The notes beneath the pieces were generated by a model, which did no database searches, was not told the DNA's origin, and was given only the letters and a program-made list of their open reading frames with translations. Positions 45,605 to 54,277 of a DNA stretch of 64,000 nt are shown piece by piece. The stretch spans positions 1 to 64,000 of the forward strand of contig JBKEEJ010000004.1 in NCBI GenBank assembly GCA_047777345.1. Direction: 5' to 3'. This DNA is from Anaerocolumna sp047777345 (lineage in GTDB: Bacteria > Bacillota > Clostridia > Lachnospirales > Lachnospiraceae). The position numbers were made by a program, and so were the translations under genes. How positions within the stretch are numbered: position 1 is the first letter of the stretch; the number at the start of each line of letters is the position of its first letter.

Positions 45605-46825
45605 ATGTTGACTCTGAAAAAAACACTAAATAATTACAAGGATGTTGTACTTCTGGGCCTTGTGGCTGTTGTTGTAGGAGTTGTGGTTGGGGCTATTGAC
45701 ACTGTTTTTGGCATGGGCTTATTAGCCGTAACCAATATACGAAACAGCCATTTTGTGCAATTAGTGCCATTTCTTCCTCTGGCAGGTATTTTGATTGCTT
45801 TTGCATATTCAAAATTTGGTAAAAGCAGCATAAAGGGCATGGCACTTATTTTTTCGGTAGGTTTTGGAGAAGAAGAGAAAATACCTAAAAGATTAATACC
45901 GTTGATTATGATCAGCACATGGCTGACAAATTTGTTTGGGGGTAGTGCCGGACGTGAAGGGGCAGCGGTTCAGATTGGAGGAACTGCCGCACATACTATA
46001 GGAAACAAATTAAATATAAAAAATAGTTCAAAAATTATTCTTATTGCCGGCATGGCAGCAGGATTTGCGGGACTGTTTCAGACACCAATAGCGGCTATTT
46101 TTTTTGCCATGGAAGTTTTCACTGCCGGTTTGCTGGAATATGGCGCCTTATTTCCTTGTATCGTAGCTGCATTTGTTGCAAGTTTTACATCCCATATTTT
46201 AGGCCTGAAAAAATTTAGTGTGAACTTAAACTGTACCTTAAAACTTAATGCGCCTTTTGTTTTTAAAATAATTTTACTGGGGATTCTTTTTGGAATTGTG
46301 GGAGGCATCTTTGCCTATTCCCTCAACTGGAGCAAAGATTTTTTTGGAAAACGCATGCAGAATCCGATTTTAAGAGTTTTCATTTTGGGTTGCATATTAA
46401 GTATTTGGCTTTTCCTTCTGCATAAAGGCAGATATGCCGGTTCGGGAACCAATCTGATTGAGGCATCATTTTTTCATGGCAGAATTTATGGATATGACTG
46501 GCTGCTAAAATTTATACTTACGATTCTGACGCTGAGTGCCGGGTATCAGGGAGGCGAGATGACACCCTTGTTTTCCATTGGCGCATGTTTTGGTACTTTT
46601 CTTGCGTCTCTTATCGGATTACCTGCCGAATTTGCTGCAGCACTGGGGTATGCCGCCTTATTTGGCAGCGCTACCAATACATTGATTTCTCCCATTTTTA
46701 TTGGAGCAGAAGTATTCGGCTTTGATTATATGCCATATTTTTTTGTTGTTTCCGTAATCGCATATATTTTCAATGGTAATAAATCAATTTATCCTGCTCA
46801 GAAGATACATCCTGCTCTAAGATAA
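45605..46825 (+). CDS. ClC-family anion channel/antiporter
   Basis: 406 residues with about ten hydrophobic helices. ClC signatures: GGSAGREGAAVQIGG with the gating glutamate E118, GLFQTPIAAIFFAMEV and a late GYQGGEMTPLFSIGACFG. The usual GSGIP anion-filter motif is not obvious in the first part and GxG(T)NLI replaces the later filter region, features reminiscent of the fluoride-exporting branch, but a plain chloride/proton exchanger cannot be excluded. Start ATG 45605 follows GAAGGA; a TTG at 45587 is upstream in frame. Confidence 0.87.
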   Translation: MLTLKKTLNNYKDVVLLGLVAVVVGVVVGAIDTVFGMGLLAVTNIRNSHFVQLVPFLPLAGILIAFAYSKFGKSSIKGMALIFSVGFGEEEKIPKRLIPLIMISTWLTNLFGGSAGREGAAVQIGGTAAHTIGNKLNIKNSSKIILIAGMAAGFAGLFQTPIAAIFFAMEVFTAGLLEYGALFPCIVAAFVASFTSHILGLKKFSVNLNCTLKLNAPFVFKIILLGILFGIVGGIFAYSLNWSKDFFGKRMQNPILRVFILGCILSIWLFLLHKGRYAGSGTNLIEASFFHGRIYGYDWLLKFILTILTLSAGYQGGEMTPLFSIGACFGTFLASLIGLPAEFAAALGYAALFGSATNTLISPIFIGAEVFGFDYMPYFFVVSVIAYIFNGNKSIYPAQKIHPALR

Positions 46826-46867
46826 TATTAAAATAATTTTAAAGGATAATAATTTTTTTATCTATAT

Positions 46868-46965
46868 AAAAATTTGTGCCCTGGTATAATATACGCCACC
46901 TTGCTTATGAGATTATTTGCTTTTACAAAGGTGGATTTATTACCAAGACACAAAATTTTATTTTT
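46868..46965 (+). terminator. Three-tier hairpin between convergent ClC and arsR-type genes
   Basis: Three pairs of arms are nested: AAAATTTGTG/CACAAAATTTT (46869-46878, 46949-46959), GGTA.AAT/TATTACC, and CCACCTT/AAAGGTGG. The outer arm is followed by TTTTATTTTT. It can terminate the ClC transcript; the total paired length of about 90 nt is unusually long. Confidence 0.65.
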
Positions 46966-47047
46966 GGTTTCAGCCTTTATGGCATCTGGGAATTAAGTAT
47001 TTTATAAATTACATTTTTAATTATAACCATACTTTTTTGTTTTAATT

Positions 47048-47971
47048 CTAATATTCAATGCTTAAAACAATATCCTGATTATAATCACCGAATCCTTTTC
47101 CAAAAATGTTAAATCCGCCTATATATTTGGCATCTTCTTTATTTCCTATTTTTACATCTATATAACTTTTATTCATAATAGATACATCATCAATGTTTGT
47201 ATCACTTATTTTATTTTCATTAATATAGCATCCGTCTTTTTTTAGTTCCCATGTTGTAAGCAGTCCGTATTGGGTGGAACCGCCGGCAGCCCAAAATTCC
47301 GGATTTAATCTTCCCCGTCTGTCCCCAAAGTCACCAGGGCATGTCCAGGTTCCGCATTCAATATCATTAATCCAGACTGTAATATCGGACTTCCAGTCGA
47401 TACGCCAATTCGGTGCTTCCGAACATATTTCTAAGGTAAGTGTTAACCGTTTAGGAACTCCGTTTTTCGGTATGGTATTGGCAAATCGATACAGTACATA
47501 TCCTCCGGAAGTCCAGAGCATCTGTGCTTTTATACGATCCGGATGATAAAAATAGGATTCTATATCTTCCATGCCAATAATTCCCGTATCGCAAAGCAGA
47601 CCGCAGGTTGGTACCACTTTACAATCGATAAATGCACCGACTGGCATTTCCATACTTAAAACTTCTGTTACTGCAGGATTATTTGCAAGCAGGCAAATAT
47701 TCACATAATCTGATTTCCTGTTACACAGCTTTGTGGAACCTCTGGTTCCGGGCTGCTCTTCCACACGGATAAGATTGGCTTTTTCCAAAATTTTAATATG
47801 CATAGCAGCGCTGGAAGCAGGTATGTTAAGTTTTCTTGCAATCTCACCGATAATAAGGCTTTCTTCATACAGAAGTTTTAGTATTTCAATTCTTATAGGT
47901 GATGACAATGCTTTACCTAAATCACAAATATCATCTACTTGTTCAATATTAAGTTCCAGTAATTTACTCAT
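47048..47971 (-). CDS. ArsR-type regulator with large C-terminal beta-rich domain
   Basis: 307 residues. The first about 90 are a winged helix of ArsR type (LGKALSSPIRIEILKLLYEESLIIGEIARKLNIPASSAAMHIKILEKANLI). Residues about 110-307 are rich in Trp, Tyr, Gly and beta-strand (MLWTSGGYVLYRF, ITVWINDIECGTWTCPGDFGDRRGR, YIDVKIGNKEDAKYIGGFNIFG), looking like a sugar-binding sandwich; I recognise no named effector domain. Start by GGAGG before ATG 47971; the ATG at 47983 overlaps that site. Divergent from a GH2 gene, so glycan-responsive control of it is likely. Confidence 0.82.
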   Translation of the reverse strand: MSKLLELNIEQVDDICDLGKALSSPIRIEILKLLYEESLIIGEIARKLNIPASSAAMHIKILEKANLIRVEEQPGTRGSTKLCNRKSDYVNICLLANNPAVTEVLSMEMPVGAFIDCKVVPTCGLLCDTGIIGMEDIESYFYHPDRIKAQMLWTSGGYVLYRFANTIPKNGVPKRLTLTLEICSEAPNWRIDWKSDITVWINDIECGTWTCPGDFGDRRGRLNPEFWAAGGSTQYGLLTTWELKKDGCYINENKISDTNIDDVSIMNKSYIDVKIGNKEDAKYIGGFNIFGKGFGDYNQDIVLSIEY

Positions 47972-48129
47972 AAATACCTCCATATAGGATTAGATTATGC
48001 TTATAAAAGATGGCAATTTGATTTCCATTATTTTGTCAAATGCGTGATACTAGAATTATTTTACTCCATTTTACTCTAAAGAACAATTTTTAATGTTAAG
48101 TTACTGAATAATAATAATCAAACAATCGT

Positions 48130-48156
48130 ATTTAAACAATAAATTTGTTTAATTAA
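48130..48156. promoter_or_regulatory. Palindromic operator copy 1
   Basis: ATTTAAACA, seven bases, then TGTTTAATTAA. TTAAACA and TGTTTAA are perfect inverted half-sites. The same ends occur in copy 2 with a different centre. It is upstream of the GH2 promoter and about 160 bp before the divergent regulator. Confidence 0.6.
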
Positions 48157-48241
48157 AATAATATTTAATGAATAAAACATAAATATTGAATAATTGTGCT
48201 CACTATTCCAATAATTTTGCATAATATAGCCAATAATATTA

Positions 48242-48270
48242 TTGACATAATAATAAATTTATACTATAAT
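48242..48270 (+). promoter_or_regulatory. Consensus promoter of the GH2 gene
   Basis: TTGACA (48242-48247), exactly 17 bp, TATAAT (48265-48270): perfect SigA consensus. Operator copies lie about 85 bp upstream and about 60 bp downstream. Transcription from here gives a leader of about 340 nt; between 48358 and 48600 I see no gene or clear structure. Confidence 0.75.
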
Positions 48271-48330
48271 TAAAATATAATAAACAGTAAAAGTGTTTAA
48301 ATCGAATTTATCATTTAGATACTTTATTTT

Positions 48331-48357
48331 ATTTAAACATAATTATTGTTTAATTAA
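48331..48357. promoter_or_regulatory. Palindromic operator copy 2
   Basis: ATTTAAACA, seven bases, then TGTTTAATTAA, with 20 of 20 outer bases identical to copy 1 and a different centre. It lies downstream of the consensus promoter, where a bound repressor would block transcription. Confidence 0.6.
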
Positions 48358-48617
48358 GCCTTTTACCTTATGCATATATAAAAAATCCTGTTTTATTTAT
48401 AGGAACCGATGATTATGTTACATATTCTGTTTGGCAGTATATGATTTGTTACGTCCTTTAAATATTGATTTCAAAGAAAAATATTTTTTACTAATACACT
48501 GATTTCTGCCTTTAGCTATAGAGATATAAGATATACATTCATTTTTTATCTGTGCATTATGCTATTTATACCTTTGTGCAAAAGATAGGAAAATATAAAT
48601 GACTATGGAGGTTTGCT

Positions 48618-50411
48618 ATGAAATGCTACAAAAAAGATTATCCACGTCCACAATTTGTAAGAGATAATTGGGTTAATTTGAATGGAATGTGGGATTTTGC
48701 TTTCGATGATGAAAATGCAGGTGAAAGGAACTGGTGGTTTCAAAATTTTCCCCCACAACGTAAAATACGGGTGCCTTTTACCTACGAAACAAAACTTAGT
48801 ACAATTCAGGATGAAAAAAGGCATGATTACATATGGTATTCCAGAAATTTTACAGTTGATGCAGAGAAATTGAAAGGAAATAATGTAATCCTTCATTTTG
48901 AAGGAAGCGATTATATTACCAAAGTATGGGTAAATGGATATCAGGCAGGAGAACATACCGGAGGATATTCCCGTTTTTCCTTTGACATTACCACGTATGT
49001 AAAAGAGGGAGAAAATCAGGTTGTTGTAAAGGTTGAGGATACTTTTGATACGGATCAGCCCAGGGGAAAACAGCGTTGGCATAACCATAATTTTGGTTGC
49101 TGGTATGTACAAACTACAGGTATTTGGAAAACTGTTTGGCTGGAATACGTACCGAAAACCAATATAAAATCTGTAAAAATAACCCCTCTTTTATCCGAAG
49201 AAGCAGTTGAATTAGAAGTAGATTTCGATGCAGATGAATCTTTGTTTGGCAAAGAGTTAAAATTAGAAAGTACCATATCTTATAAGGATCAGTTTGTTAA
49301 TTTTTGCGAAATGGCTGTTGCCAATAAGCATATAGTTTTCAAACTGGAAGTTAACGTAAAAGATAATTCGAATGAGTTAAACGGTGTGGCTCTTTGGTCT
49401 CCCAACAACCCCAATCTTTATGATCTGGAATTAACACTTTCCTATAAGAATAAAGTTTGTGATAAGGTTGAATCTTATTTTGGCATGCGGGAAATCCGCA
49501 TCGAAGGTCCCAATATACTTTTAAATGGCAGACCGTTATATCAAAAGTTAATATTAGACCAGGGTTACTGGGATGAATCCCATTTGACGCCGCCAAATGA
49601 AGAAGCATTATGTGATGATATTGATAAAATTTTGAAATTGGGATATAATGGTGTCAGAAAACACCAAAAAATAGAAGATGAGAGATTTTTATATTGGTGT
49701 GATGTAAAAGGGGTATTAGTCTGGAGCGAAGCACCGGCTGCCTATCGTTTTACAGATAAAGCGGTAGAAGCTTTTACAACAGAGTGGATTAGTATTGTTA
49801 AGCAAAATTACAATCATCCCTGTATTATTACCTGGACACCATTTAATGAATCATGGGGCATTTTCGACATCGAAAGAAATATAACCCAGCAGCATTTTAC
49901 AGAAGCAATTTATTATATAACCAAATCCCTGGATAAGTATCGGCCTGTTATTGTAAACGATGGTTGGGAACATACCGTTTCTGACATAATTACACTGCAT
50001 GATTATGAAGAGTCAGGAGACAAATTTTTTAGAAGATATAATGAAATGAAAGAAGAAATTCTTACTACAGAAGTGTATCATTGCTATGCAAAATCAGCAT
50101 TTGCCAATGGATATAGTTATAAGGGGCAACCCATTATAATCAGCGAATTTGGCGGAATAGCATTTGAAAAAGATAAAGACGGATGGGGATATGGCAATAA
50201 AGTAAAAGATGAAGAGGAATTTATCAAACGTTTTGAAAGTATAACTACTGCCATTAAAAAGACACCATATATCTGCGGCTATTGTTATACACAAGTATCC
50301 GATGTTCAGCAAGAGAAAAATGGATTGTTAGACAAAAATCATAATTATAAAATAAATCCGGATCTTATAAAGGCCGTAAATGATAAAACAGAAGGATACT
50401 GGAGAATATAA
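48618..50411 (+). CDS. Glycoside hydrolase family 2 protein
   Basis: 597 residues, cytoplasmic. Jelly-roll with YIWYSRNFTV and ITKVWVNGYQAGEHTGGYSRFSFDIT, Ig-like domain, TIM barrel with acid/base E411 in TPFNESWG and nucleophile E510 in IISEFGG. This variant, with FNESWG rather than GNE, is common in clostridial GH2 proteins annotated as beta-galactosidase or sugar-binding GH2; substrate unknown. Strong GGAGG site. It is a single gene with its own terminator, probably controlled by the divergent ArsR-type regulator. Confidence 0.9.
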   Translation: MKCYKKDYPRPQFVRDNWVNLNGMWDFAFDDENAGERNWWFQNFPPQRKIRVPFTYETKLSTIQDEKRHDYIWYSRNFTVDAEKLKGNNVILHFEGSDYITKVWVNGYQAGEHTGGYSRFSFDITTYVKEGENQVVVKVEDTFDTDQPRGKQRWHNHNFGCWYVQTTGIWKTVWLEYVPKTNIKSVKITPLLSEEAVELEVDFDADESLFGKELKLESTISYKDQFVNFCEMAVANKHIVFKLEVNVKDNSNELNGVALWSPNNPNLYDLELTLSYKNKVCDKVESYFGMREIRIEGPNILLNGRPLYQKLILDQGYWDESHLTPPNEEALCDDIDKILKLGYNGVRKHQKIEDERFLYWCDVKGVLVWSEAPAAYRFTDKAVEAFTTEWISIVKQNYNHPCIITWTPFNESWGIFDIERNITQQHFTEAIYYITKSLDKYRPVIVNDGWEHTVSDIITLHDYEESGDKFFRRYNEMKEEILTTEVYHCYAKSAFANGYSYKGQPIIISEFGGIAFEKDKDGWGYGNKVKDEEEFIKRFESITTAIKKTPYICGYCYTQVSDVQQEKNGLLDKNHNYKINPDLIKAVNDKTEGYWRI

Positions 50412-50431
50412 CAGGAAATATTAAAATCCTT

Positions 50432-50480
50432 AAACCTCCCACTGATGTAAGTATACTTGCTTTAGTGGGAGGTTTTTTTA
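50432..50480 (+). terminator. Terminator of GH2 gene
   Basis: AAACCTCCCACT pairs with AGTGGGAGGTTT, followed by a run of T. Confidence 0.92.
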
Positions 50481-50515
50481 TCAAAATCCTCCAAAATTTT
50501 CCTTAAATTTTATAC

Positions 50516-50544
50516 TTGTAAAAAAATTACAATACAGATAAAAT
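50516..50544 (+). promoter_or_regulatory. Predicted promoter of the YesM/YesN-like operon
   Basis: TTGTAA (50516-50521), 17-bp spacer, TAAAAT (50539-50544), about 70 bp before the kinase gene. Confidence 0.5.
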
Positions 50545-50615
50545 AGTCTTATGAAACATTATGATTAAAGAAAAATATACATAAAGAGTTCCACAGTTTA
50601 ACTAATGGAGATATT

Positions 50616-52415
50616 ATGAGAAAAAAACTGTCCCTGAATAATTTAAAAATCAGAGAAAAGCTTTTGTTAATCTATGTTTTCTGTGTATTGATTCCAATTA
50701 TCTGTACGGATATTACAATTTTAATAGTCGTAAACCGGAGTGCCAGGGAAAAGGAAGAAAAAGAACTGCAGTATGTTATGGAACGGATTGAGTACAATCT
50801 CAGTGAAACAGTAAATGGATGTATTTTATTTACTAACAATCTGTACAATGATGAAATACTGGATAGGTTTTTAAACAGAGAATACGAGGACTATATCAGC
50901 TATTATGATGCCTATACCTATATGTTAAGAAATAAAAGCCTAAATTATAATTATAACAATGGGATGCTTAATAAAATTGAAATTTTTACGGATAATGATT
51001 CCATAATAAACGGAGGCAACATTTCTAATATAAAAATAATTAAAAATACGGAATGGTATAAAGCATTTATGGAAAGCGGACAGGATATTTTTTTATATGT
51101 TTATTATGATCAGAGTAAGAAATTAATTGCGGGAAGCGGACCCAGCAGAATTATCAGTATTATCCGGAAATTGAACAATTTTAATTATAAGCGGGAAAAA
51201 ATATTGAAAGTCGATATAGATTATAATGTAATGCAACAAGATGTGTTAAATGAAAAGACAGATGCCAAAATTTACGTAAGAAATCAGGATTATGTTTTGT
51301 TTTCCAATTTACCGTATCAAAACAGCTTAAAAAGTTATCTGCCCGCCGCCTCCCTTAATACGGAAGAAGTAACGATGACAAAGAGCTTTAAGGTAGGCAA
51401 ACAGGATTGGGAAATATTAATATGGGCAGAAAATACTCCTTTTTTGACTGTTATTTTTAAGCAAAAAGAGCTTATTTTACTGGTTGTGTTAAATATTATT
51501 ATTCCGTCATTACTTATATATTATGTAGGAATATCTATCAGCAAACGATTGTCTCTTGTTGTTGATTCTATGAATAAGGTTAAAAAGGAACAATTTGAAG
51601 TAATTGATTATGTGGAAGGAGAGGATGAGATTGGCAATTTAATTCACAGTTATAACCTTATGGTCTTAAAAATCCGTAACTTAATTGAGGTGGTATTTAA
51701 AGGGAAGGAGGAAAAACAAGCATTAGAGCTGGCTAAAAAGCAGGCGGAACTAAATGCGGTGCAAAGCCAGGTAAATCCTCATTTTCTATTTAACACACTG
51801 GAGGCTATCCGGATGCGAAGCCTGCTTAAAGGGGAAAGTGAAACAGCGGATATTATTGGAGAACTTGCAATTTTGTTTCGAAGCAGCATGGATTGGCGGT
51901 CAGAGTACATTTCCATAAAAGAAGAAATGAGTTTTGTGGAAAAATATATCAATATCCAGAAATATCGGTTTGGGGATAAAATTACATATCATCACTATAT
52001 TATGAAAGAATGTTTAGCATATAAGATACCTAAACTTGCAATCAGTACTTTTATTGAAAATGCATTTGTCCATGGAATCGAAATGGCTGTCAACAACGGG
52101 ATAATCTCTGTGACAATAACAAAAAATTCAGATTACTTATTTATTGAAATATCGGATAACGGCAAAGGATTTCAACCGGAAAAATTAGCAGAAATTAAGA
52201 ATATGATTAAATGCGCAGACAGCAATATGCTGTATGAAGCAAAAAGTACAGGTATGCTGAATGCATTTTTAAGACTGAAAATGTTTACGGAAGGAAATAT
52301 AGAATTTGAGGTTGACAGCGAACTGGAAAATGGTACGGATATTCTTATTAAATTGCCTTTAATTTATGTTGACAGTAAAGAAATGAGCAGTAGGGATAAG
52401 GGGGTAACCTATTGA
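50616..52415 (+). CDS. YesM-type sensor histidine kinase
   Basis: 599 residues: transmembrane helix (about 15-40), extracellular sensing domain of some 240 residues, second helix (LILLVVLNIIIPSLLIYYVGI), HAMP, and a His_kinase (PF06580-type) domain with the phospho-histidine in SQVNPHFLFNTLEAIR, then an ATPase domain with STFIENAFVHGIE and SDNGKGF. Kinases of this type sense extracellular oligosaccharides, often through the associated binding protein. It overlaps the regulator gene by four bases. Confidence 0.93.
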   Translation: MRKKLSLNNLKIREKLLLIYVFCVLIPIICTDITILIVVNRSAREKEEKELQYVMERIEYNLSETVNGCILFTNNLYNDEILDRFLNREYEDYISYYDAYTYMLRNKSLNYNYNNGMLNKIEIFTDNDSIINGGNISNIKIIKNTEWYKAFMESGQDIFLYVYYDQSKKLIAGSGPSRIISIIRKLNNFNYKREKILKVDIDYNVMQQDVLNEKTDAKIYVRNQDYVLFSNLPYQNSLKSYLPAASLNTEEVTMTKSFKVGKQDWEILIWAENTPFLTVIFKQKELILLVVLNIIIPSLLIYYVGISISKRLSLVVDSMNKVKKEQFEVIDYVEGEDEIGNLIHSYNLMVLKIRNLIEVVFKGKEEKQALELAKKQAELNAVQSQVNPHFLFNTLEAIRMRSLLKGESETADIIGELAILFRSSMDWRSEYISIKEEMSFVEKYINIQKYRFGDKITYHHYIMKECLAYKIPKLAISTFIENAFVHGIEMAVNNGIISVTITKNSDYLFIEISDNGKGFQPEKLAEIKNMIKCADSNMLYEAKSTGMLNAFLRLKMFTEGNIEFEVDSELENGTDILIKLPLIYVDSKEMSSRDKGVTY

Positions 52416-54019
52416 TTAAAGTTTTGATTGTGGATGATGAACCATTTATCCGGCAGGGGATACAGATTTTAATCAACTGGGAAAAGCATGGTTTTGAAAT
52501 TTGCGGTGAGGCATCCAATGGGCTTGAAGCAATTGAATTGATGAAAAAGGAACCTGTTGACCTGGTTATTACGGATATTAAAATGCCTCAGATGGACGGA
52601 CTTAAGCTGATTGAATATACAAGAAATAATATATCCGGTGATATACAGTTTCTGTTATTAAGCGGTTTTTGTGAATTTGAGTATGCGAAAAAGGCAATAA
52701 AATACAATGCCGTTGATTATATTCTAAAGCCGATTCAAAGGGAGGAATTAATCCGGGTACTTGAAGAATATAAGGAGCAGTTCAACAGAAAGCTGGAAAA
52801 TAAAAAGAAGATGGAATTGTCGGAAAAGGTTGTTTTTGACCGTCATCTGTCTTTGCTAATTGCAGGAAAACAGGATAGGACCAGCTTTGAATACGTAATC
52901 GCATATCTGGCAGATTATAAGGGGGTACGCTATATTAATCTGGATTATGATCTGGGAGAGGAAAACTATTCTCAATTATCAGAGGAAGAAAAGCGAAAGG
53001 CTCAGTATGTACTTTATGATTCCTTAATCGGATTTTTAAAAGATAACTGGTACCATGCCTATCTGGATACAAACAATCGTGTAAATGAGTATGCAACAGG
53101 TCTGATTTATGTAAAAGAGCTTGCCAATATTGGGGGACTTGGGGAAAGAGAATATATCGAGGCTCTTTATGCTTATTTGCGTTCCAATACCCCATACAAA
53201 ATAATCCTGTACGTAGGCCAGAAAGTAGATGACATCAGATTAATTTCAGAATCGTATAAATCGGCCATTATTGCCAAAAGTTTTCGGCAGGTTTCAGATA
53301 AAAAGCATATATCCTATTATGAAGAGATGGAAGGCAACTTAAACCGCCATGTTTATCCGGTTGATAAAACCGTTATGGATGAGCTTATCCGGGCAATTGA
53401 GGAAAATGATATTGAAGCGATTAACAGAAAAATCGATATCATATATGAGCAGTTTAAAAAATTAGTATTTGAGCCGGATATGATTAATATTAATCTGGAC
53501 TATTTGCGTTATAATCTGATTAATCTGGCAAAAGAACTGGACCGGGAAGCAGATCATGCGGAAGTATATAAAATAATCAGTCAATGCAATTACGATCATA
53601 TTATTTTTAAAGGAAGTGCCGATTATTTTAAAAAGTTTGCTCTGGAATTTTCCAACTATTTAAAGCAGTTAAGGCACTATGCTCTTGGTGGCGTACTGAC
53701 AGAAATTGAAAAAGAAATAACGGAACATTATATGGACAACTTAAGCCTGAAATCTCTTAGCGAAAAATATTATATTAATAGTGCATATCTGGGGCAAATA
53801 TTTAAAAAGAAATACGGAGTTTCTTTTAAAGATTATTTGAACAATTATCGGATAGAGCGGGCTGCAGAACTGTTAATCCGTACCGATGAAAAAGTCTATG
53901 CCATTGCGGAGATGACAGGCTTTAATAATACGGATTATTTTATTAATAAATTTGTACAGTTAAAAGGTATTACGCCACTTCAATATCGAAAGCAAATTCT
54001 TTTCAGCCACCAAAATTAA
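52412..54019 (+). CDS. YesN-type AraC response regulator
   Basis: 535 residues: receiver domain (phosphoacceptor in DLVITDIKMPQMDG, D55), a long middle region (about 130-420), and a C-terminal AraC domain with LSLKSLSEKYYINSAYLGQIFKKKYGVSF and the RIERAAELLIRTDEKVYAIAEMTGF helix. Starts with TTG at 52412 (TTGATTAAAGTT, encoding the conserved IKVLIVDDE), eight bases after GGGGG, overlapping the kinase stop. It should activate the downstream Lpl-type transporter operon. Confidence 0.93.
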   Translation: MIKVLIVDDEPFIRQGIQILINWEKHGFEICGEASNGLEAIELMKKEPVDLVITDIKMPQMDGLKLIEYTRNNISGDIQFLLLSGFCEFEYAKKAIKYNAVDYILKPIQREELIRVLEEYKEQFNRKLENKKKMELSEKVVFDRHLSLLIAGKQDRTSFEYVIAYLADYKGVRYINLDYDLGEENYSQLSEEEKRKAQYVLYDSLIGFLKDNWYHAYLDTNNRVNEYATGLIYVKELANIGGLGEREYIEALYAYLRSNTPYKIILYVGQKVDDIRLISESYKSAIIAKSFRQVSDKKHISYYEEMEGNLNRHVYPVDKTVMDELIRAIEENDIEAINRKIDIIYEQFKKLVFEPDMININLDYLRYNLINLAKELDREADHAEVYKIISQCNYDHIIFKGSADYFKKFALEFSNYLKQLRHYALGGVLTEIEKEITEHYMDNLSLKSLSEKYYINSAYLGQIFKKKYGVSFKDYLNNYRIERAAELLIRTDEKVYAIAEMTGFNNTDYFINKFVQLKGITPLQYRKQILFSHQN

Positions 54020-54032
54020 TTTGGTGGTTTTC
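54006..54032 (+). terminator. Terminator overlapping the stop codon of the regulator gene
   Basis: CCACCAAA and TTTGGTGG flank ATTAA; the stop codon TAA is in the loop. A short TTTT tract follows. The gap to 54277 is AT-rich with no gene. Confidence 0.7.
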
Positions 54033-54277
54033 CTTATCTTAAGATATGCTTGTTTTATTCTGTTTCAACAGTTCATCAGTAATATAGTTAAGTAATTCAT
54101 TTTTTGCCTGATTATATAATTATAACAATAATTATCAAAAAATATTCAGATTAATATAATTATTTGTATTTTGTCTATAGTTATTCCGTTGTTCATATTG
54201 TGCAAAAGAAATAAAATGATAGTAACTAAAGTATGTATTACATACATAATCAGTAAATTATAATAGGGAGGATGTAT

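Noticed and set aside
52935..53195. 86-residue minus-strand frame inside the YesN-type gene
   Set aside because: Lies wholly within a well-supported regulator gene and resembles no protein family.
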